Part shown: in pieces, positions 61,481 through 64,000 of the stretch
Layout of the letters: each line of letters opens with the position of its first letter
Numbering within the stretch: the stretch's first letter is position 1
Source: Paraphysomonas bandaiensis
Taxonomy: Eukaryota; Chrysophyceae
Length of the DNA: 64,000 nt
Direction: 5' to 3'
Assembly: GCA_965644295.1 (NCBI GenBank)
Contig: CBFFRP010000030.1
Coordinates: forward strand, 1 to 64,000
Notes under the pieces: generated by a model
Told to the model about the DNA's origin: nothing
The model's database searches: none
Seen by the model: the letters and a program-made list of their open reading frames with translations, nothing else
Made by a program: the position numbers and the translations under genes

Positions 61481-64000
61481 CTGCCAAAATAAGATTTAAG
61501 GTTAGTCTTAATATTTAGTAAGAATATACTTGATATTATTAGAGATAAAGATTGAACGATAAGGCCTAATAGTATAATAGCAAGACACGTTTGAGCAGAG
61601 CGTTAGCACCACACACATGTGCGTATCTTGTACAGTCGCGTATCATGTATAGTTTGGTAATTATTCAGTCTATTTGGTATTTCATTGTATATGTGTGTTG
61701 TATTCACGCGTTAAGAGATATACGTGAATCAATGACTCCTAATACTCCCCCTCAATGAAATAATCATATGGCGTATACATAGATATATGGATATAGGTGT
61801 ATATATTTGGAGATAGTTCTACTGAGGGTAAAACCCACGAGTGCAATCACAGATTGTGGATTACACTGATGTCAACATACAGCATACTCGTGGGAAACTC
61901 CGTAGATCTCTAAGTCATCCATCGTGGTCTCTTGGTTGAGTTCTCTGCCGGTGGGATAGATACTTTTGTTCTTTTATTGCTAGCAGGTATGTTGATACCT
62001 CCCCCCCATTAGTGAATCCCGCAATCTGTGGAACGTGTTTGATGTGAGGGGTTTAGTTAGAATGTCGGCCAGCATCTCGTTTGTAGGCATGTAATCAACA
62101 ATAATAGAGTGCGATGCGACTTGTTCTCTTATGAAGTGATATCTGATGGCAATATGTTTTGTTCGTCGGTGGTGTACGGGGTTTAGGCATAGTTGAATTG
62201 CACCTTTGTTGTCACACCATATGGTTGTTGAGTATGGCATGTGGAAGCCCAATTCCGAGAGTAGTGACCGTAGCCAAATAGCTTCTTGACATGCTGTTGA
62301 TAGTGCCATGTACTCCGCTTCTGTAGAGGATAGAGCTACAGTGGTCTGGAGTCGTGATTGCCAGGAAATGAGACAATTTCCAATAAAGAAGCAAAACGCT
62401 GTGGTCGACCTGCGAGTTAAGTTACAGCGTGCCCAATCACTGTCAGCGAATCCAGTTAAAGTAACAGACTTCCCGGAGTACTGTAGACCTTGATCGATAG
62501 TGCCTTTGAGGTACCTAAGTATGTTTAATGCGGCTTTGCATGTAGTTAGATTTGGATTAGTACTGAAACGAGCAAGGGTGTTTACAGCATATGCAATATC
62601 AGGTCTAGTGCACACAGCAATATACATAAGTGAACCTATGAGCTCCTTGTAAGGAAAATTTTGGACAAATTCTTGATTTTCTTGAGATAGTTGTTTCTTT
62701 TCGAGAATGTCTATATGAAAATTTGTTGTCATGGGGTGACTACGTGGCTTGCAATCTTCCATGTTGAATCTGTGGAGTAGGTTCCGTATGTATTGAGATT
62801 GATTTAGTGTCGTAGTTCGATTCTGTATATCCTGTTTGACGAATATGCCGAGGTAGTAATCTAGGAGGCCGAGATCATGAATGTCGAATTTTTCAGCTAA
62901 CGAATTCTTGATTTGGATGATGTCAGTCCTACTTTTACCGGCGATAATGATGTCATCGACGTAAACTGCCAGAATTATGGGTCGACCATTGATTGATTTC
63001 GTGAATATGCACGGGTCGGACACTAATCTGGTAAAACCACAGTCTAACAAATAATTAGTACAACATTTATACCAATTTAACCCGGACTGTTTGAGTCCGT
63101 ATATACTCTTTAGAAGTCTGAGGACTTTACCGTTTGGAACATTGAGACCAGCGGGTGGATACATGTAAATTTCCTCTTGGAGGTCTGCATTGATGTAAGC
63201 AGTGGAGAAATCTACCTGGTGAAGCTCCAACCCAAGTATAGTTGCTAGTGCTATGACTGTTCTCATTGATGTGGCCTTTGCGACTGGGCTGTAGGTTTCG
63301 TTGTAGTCTTTACCCTCGACCTGGGAGAAACCTTGAGCCACTAACCTCGCCTTGAAGGTAACCTCATCTCGCTTGACCTTTACCCTAAACACGAATTTTC
63401 CCCTTATAATGTTGGAATTTGCTGGTGGTGTCGTTATCCTCCAACAGCCTTTGCTCTCTAGAGACTTGATTTCTTTGTTGATGGCTTTCAGCCATTGTTC
63501 CTTGTACCTGCCTGATAGTGCCTCGCCAACATTGTTAGGTGTGTTAGGTACATCATTGCTACATGTGTCATTTGCATGCATAATGATGTCAACATCATTC
63601 ATGTATAATGTTCTGTAACTATCATGTTTATCAGGTGTTTTGTGGTTGTACAAATATCTTTTATCAACATCACAGTGGTATATATTATCACCGAATTTGT
63701 GTACATTCATGATTACCCTTTTCCTGGTCTGCCTCTTGCTGTGGAGACTTTTCTTTACGCAACGGCTCACCTTGTGTCGGTGGGGTGTCCTTACACCCGT
63801 AATTGTGCCATCCGGGCTTTGCCGGCTCCTGTCACCCTGGGAATTCACAGTCTTGATAGCTCGTTTGACCTTACGAGCAGGGTGATCACGCTTGTTGTCA
63901 CCCCGTGCCTCCTTCGGCACTGTATTCCGCTGAGCTTCTGCTGTGCGGCGAGGCCTTGCCTCCTTTTCATTTGAGTAGGGTCCTCTCAAATGGCTGTGAC
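61481..64000 (-). mobile_element. copia element, 3' half, running off the right edge
   Basis: The minus-strand order is Pol (64,000-61,980), a 3' untranslated stretch, a purine tract TTGAGGGGGAG and then an LTR-like start TATTAGGAGTCATTG (61,747 downward). The LTR would extend to about 61,481 where TTTTGGCA occurs, but the second LTR is outside the window so the length is not proven. It belongs to the same family as the relics at 1.6, 4.15 and 36.2 kb, and differs from the intact element at 40.5 kb. Confidence 0.75.
61980..64000 (-). CDS. copia Pol C-terminal half (linker, reverse transcriptase, RNase H), partial
   Basis: One phase is open from the window edge to TAG at 61,980-61,982, at least 670 residues. 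The first 170 residues are the basic integrase-RT linker. Reverse transcriptase follows with FKARLVAQGFSQVEGKDY, HQVDFSTAYINADLQEEIYM, SIYGLKQSGLNWYK and YVDDIIIAG. RNase H has FADSDWARC, SSTEAEYMAL and CDNKGAIQL. Near the end, codons for MGGR overlap a run of seven G, a polypurine-like tract. There is no stop in the part visible. The N-terminal Gag, protease and integrase lie beyond the window, so whether the whole element is intact is unknown. Confidence 0.92.
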   Translation of the reverse strand, partial: HSHLRGPYSNEKEARPRRTAEAQRNTVPKEARGDNKRDHPARKVKRAIKTVNSQGDRSRQSPDGTITGVRTPHRHKVSRCVKKSLHSKRQTRKRVIMNVHKFGDNIYHCDVDKRYLYNHKTPDKHDSYRTLYMNDVDIIMHANDTCSNDVPNTPNNVGEALSGRYKEQWLKAINKEIKSLESKGCWRITTPPANSNIIRGKFVFRVKVKRDEVTFKARLVAQGFSQVEGKDYNETYSPVAKATSMRTVIALATILGLELHQVDFSTAYINADLQEEIYMYPPAGLNVPNGKVLRLLKSIYGLKQSGLNWYKCCTNYLLDCGFTRLVSDPCIFTKSINGRPIILAVYVDDIIIAGKSRTDIIQIKNSLAEKFDIHDLGLLDYYLGIFVKQDIQNRTTTLNQSQYIRNLLHRFNMEDCKPRSHPMTTNFHIDILEKKQLSQENQEFVQNFPYKELIGSLMYIAVCTRPDIAYAVNTLARFSTNPNLTTCKAALNILRYLKGTIDQGLQYSGKSVTLTGFADSDWARCNLTRRSTTAFCFFIGNCLISWQSRLQTTVALSSTEAEYMALSTACQEAIWLRSLLSELGFHMPYSTTIWCDNKGAIQLCLNPVHHRRTKHIAIRYHFIREQVASHSIIVDYMPTNEMLADILTKPLTSNTFHRLRDSLMGGRYQHTC

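Noticed and set aside
1-64000. tRNA, rRNA genes and CRISPR arrays
   Set aside because: No cloverleaf, rRNA core or spaced identical repeats were recognised by eye; tRNAs could still be missed without a dedicated scan.

Overview
This window is from the nuclear genome of a unicellular eukaryote. Host genes are split by short GT-AG introns of about 40-90 bp, intergenic spaces are small, and there is no operon organisation. The lineage cannot be fixed from the sequence alone. Hints are a PPIL6-type cyclophilin (a family linked to motile cilia), a tyrosine recombinase closest to the Crypton families of stramenopiles and algae, and a Derlin with a signal peptide followed by a basic Ser/Thr-rich leader, as in symbiont-derived Derlins of organisms with complex plastids. 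A flagellated protist of alveolate or stramenopile affinity fits, but this is inference.

Layout. 1-9.7 kb is a graveyard of mobile elements: a decayed DNA transposon, LTR relics, a 5'-truncated copia copy, an unidentified acidic Gln/Met-rich ORF and a broken copia element on the minus strand. 9.7-22.2 kb is a host gene block: eIF4G (-), TBL1-type WD40 corepressor (+), a BED-finger protein (-), a small secreted Cys-rich protein (+) and an RFWD3-type RING-WD40 ubiquitin ligase (-). 22.37-33.49 kb is an exact head-to-tail pair of 5,559-bp units. Each unit is a Crypton-like tyrosine-recombinase element carrying a nested PIF/Harbinger element. 33.7-35.8 kb is NOP56 (+). 36-38.1 kb has a hAT relic, LTR relic and repeats. 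38.1-40.4 kb has an SH3 gene (-) and a Derlin gene (+) sharing one upstream region. 40,501-46,032 is a complete, apparently intact copia element with 319-bp LTRs and a 5-bp target duplication. 46-53 kb has coding remnants and a tandemly duplicated three-RRM RNA-binding protein gene with hAT debris between copies. 53.4-56.2 kb has unrecognised coding segments and more hAT debris. 56.7-61.2 kb is host again: PPIL6 (-), an ERdj3/DNAJB11 co-chaperone (+) and an IQ plus CAP-Gly protein (-). 61.5-64 kb is the 3' half of a third copia lineage, running off the window edge.

Host functions are housekeeping: translation initiation, transcriptional corepression, ubiquitin ligation, snoRNP assembly, ER folding and ER-type translocation. 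They form no single pathway. The most unusual objects are the tandem Crypton with its Harbinger passenger, the eIF4G whose MIF4G domain is split by about 140 extra residues, the Derlin with a bipartite-looking leader, and the copia element whose reading frame starts inside its LTR and reads through the primer-binding site. Exon structures were assembled by eye from splice consensus, phase and protein similarity; no search was run.
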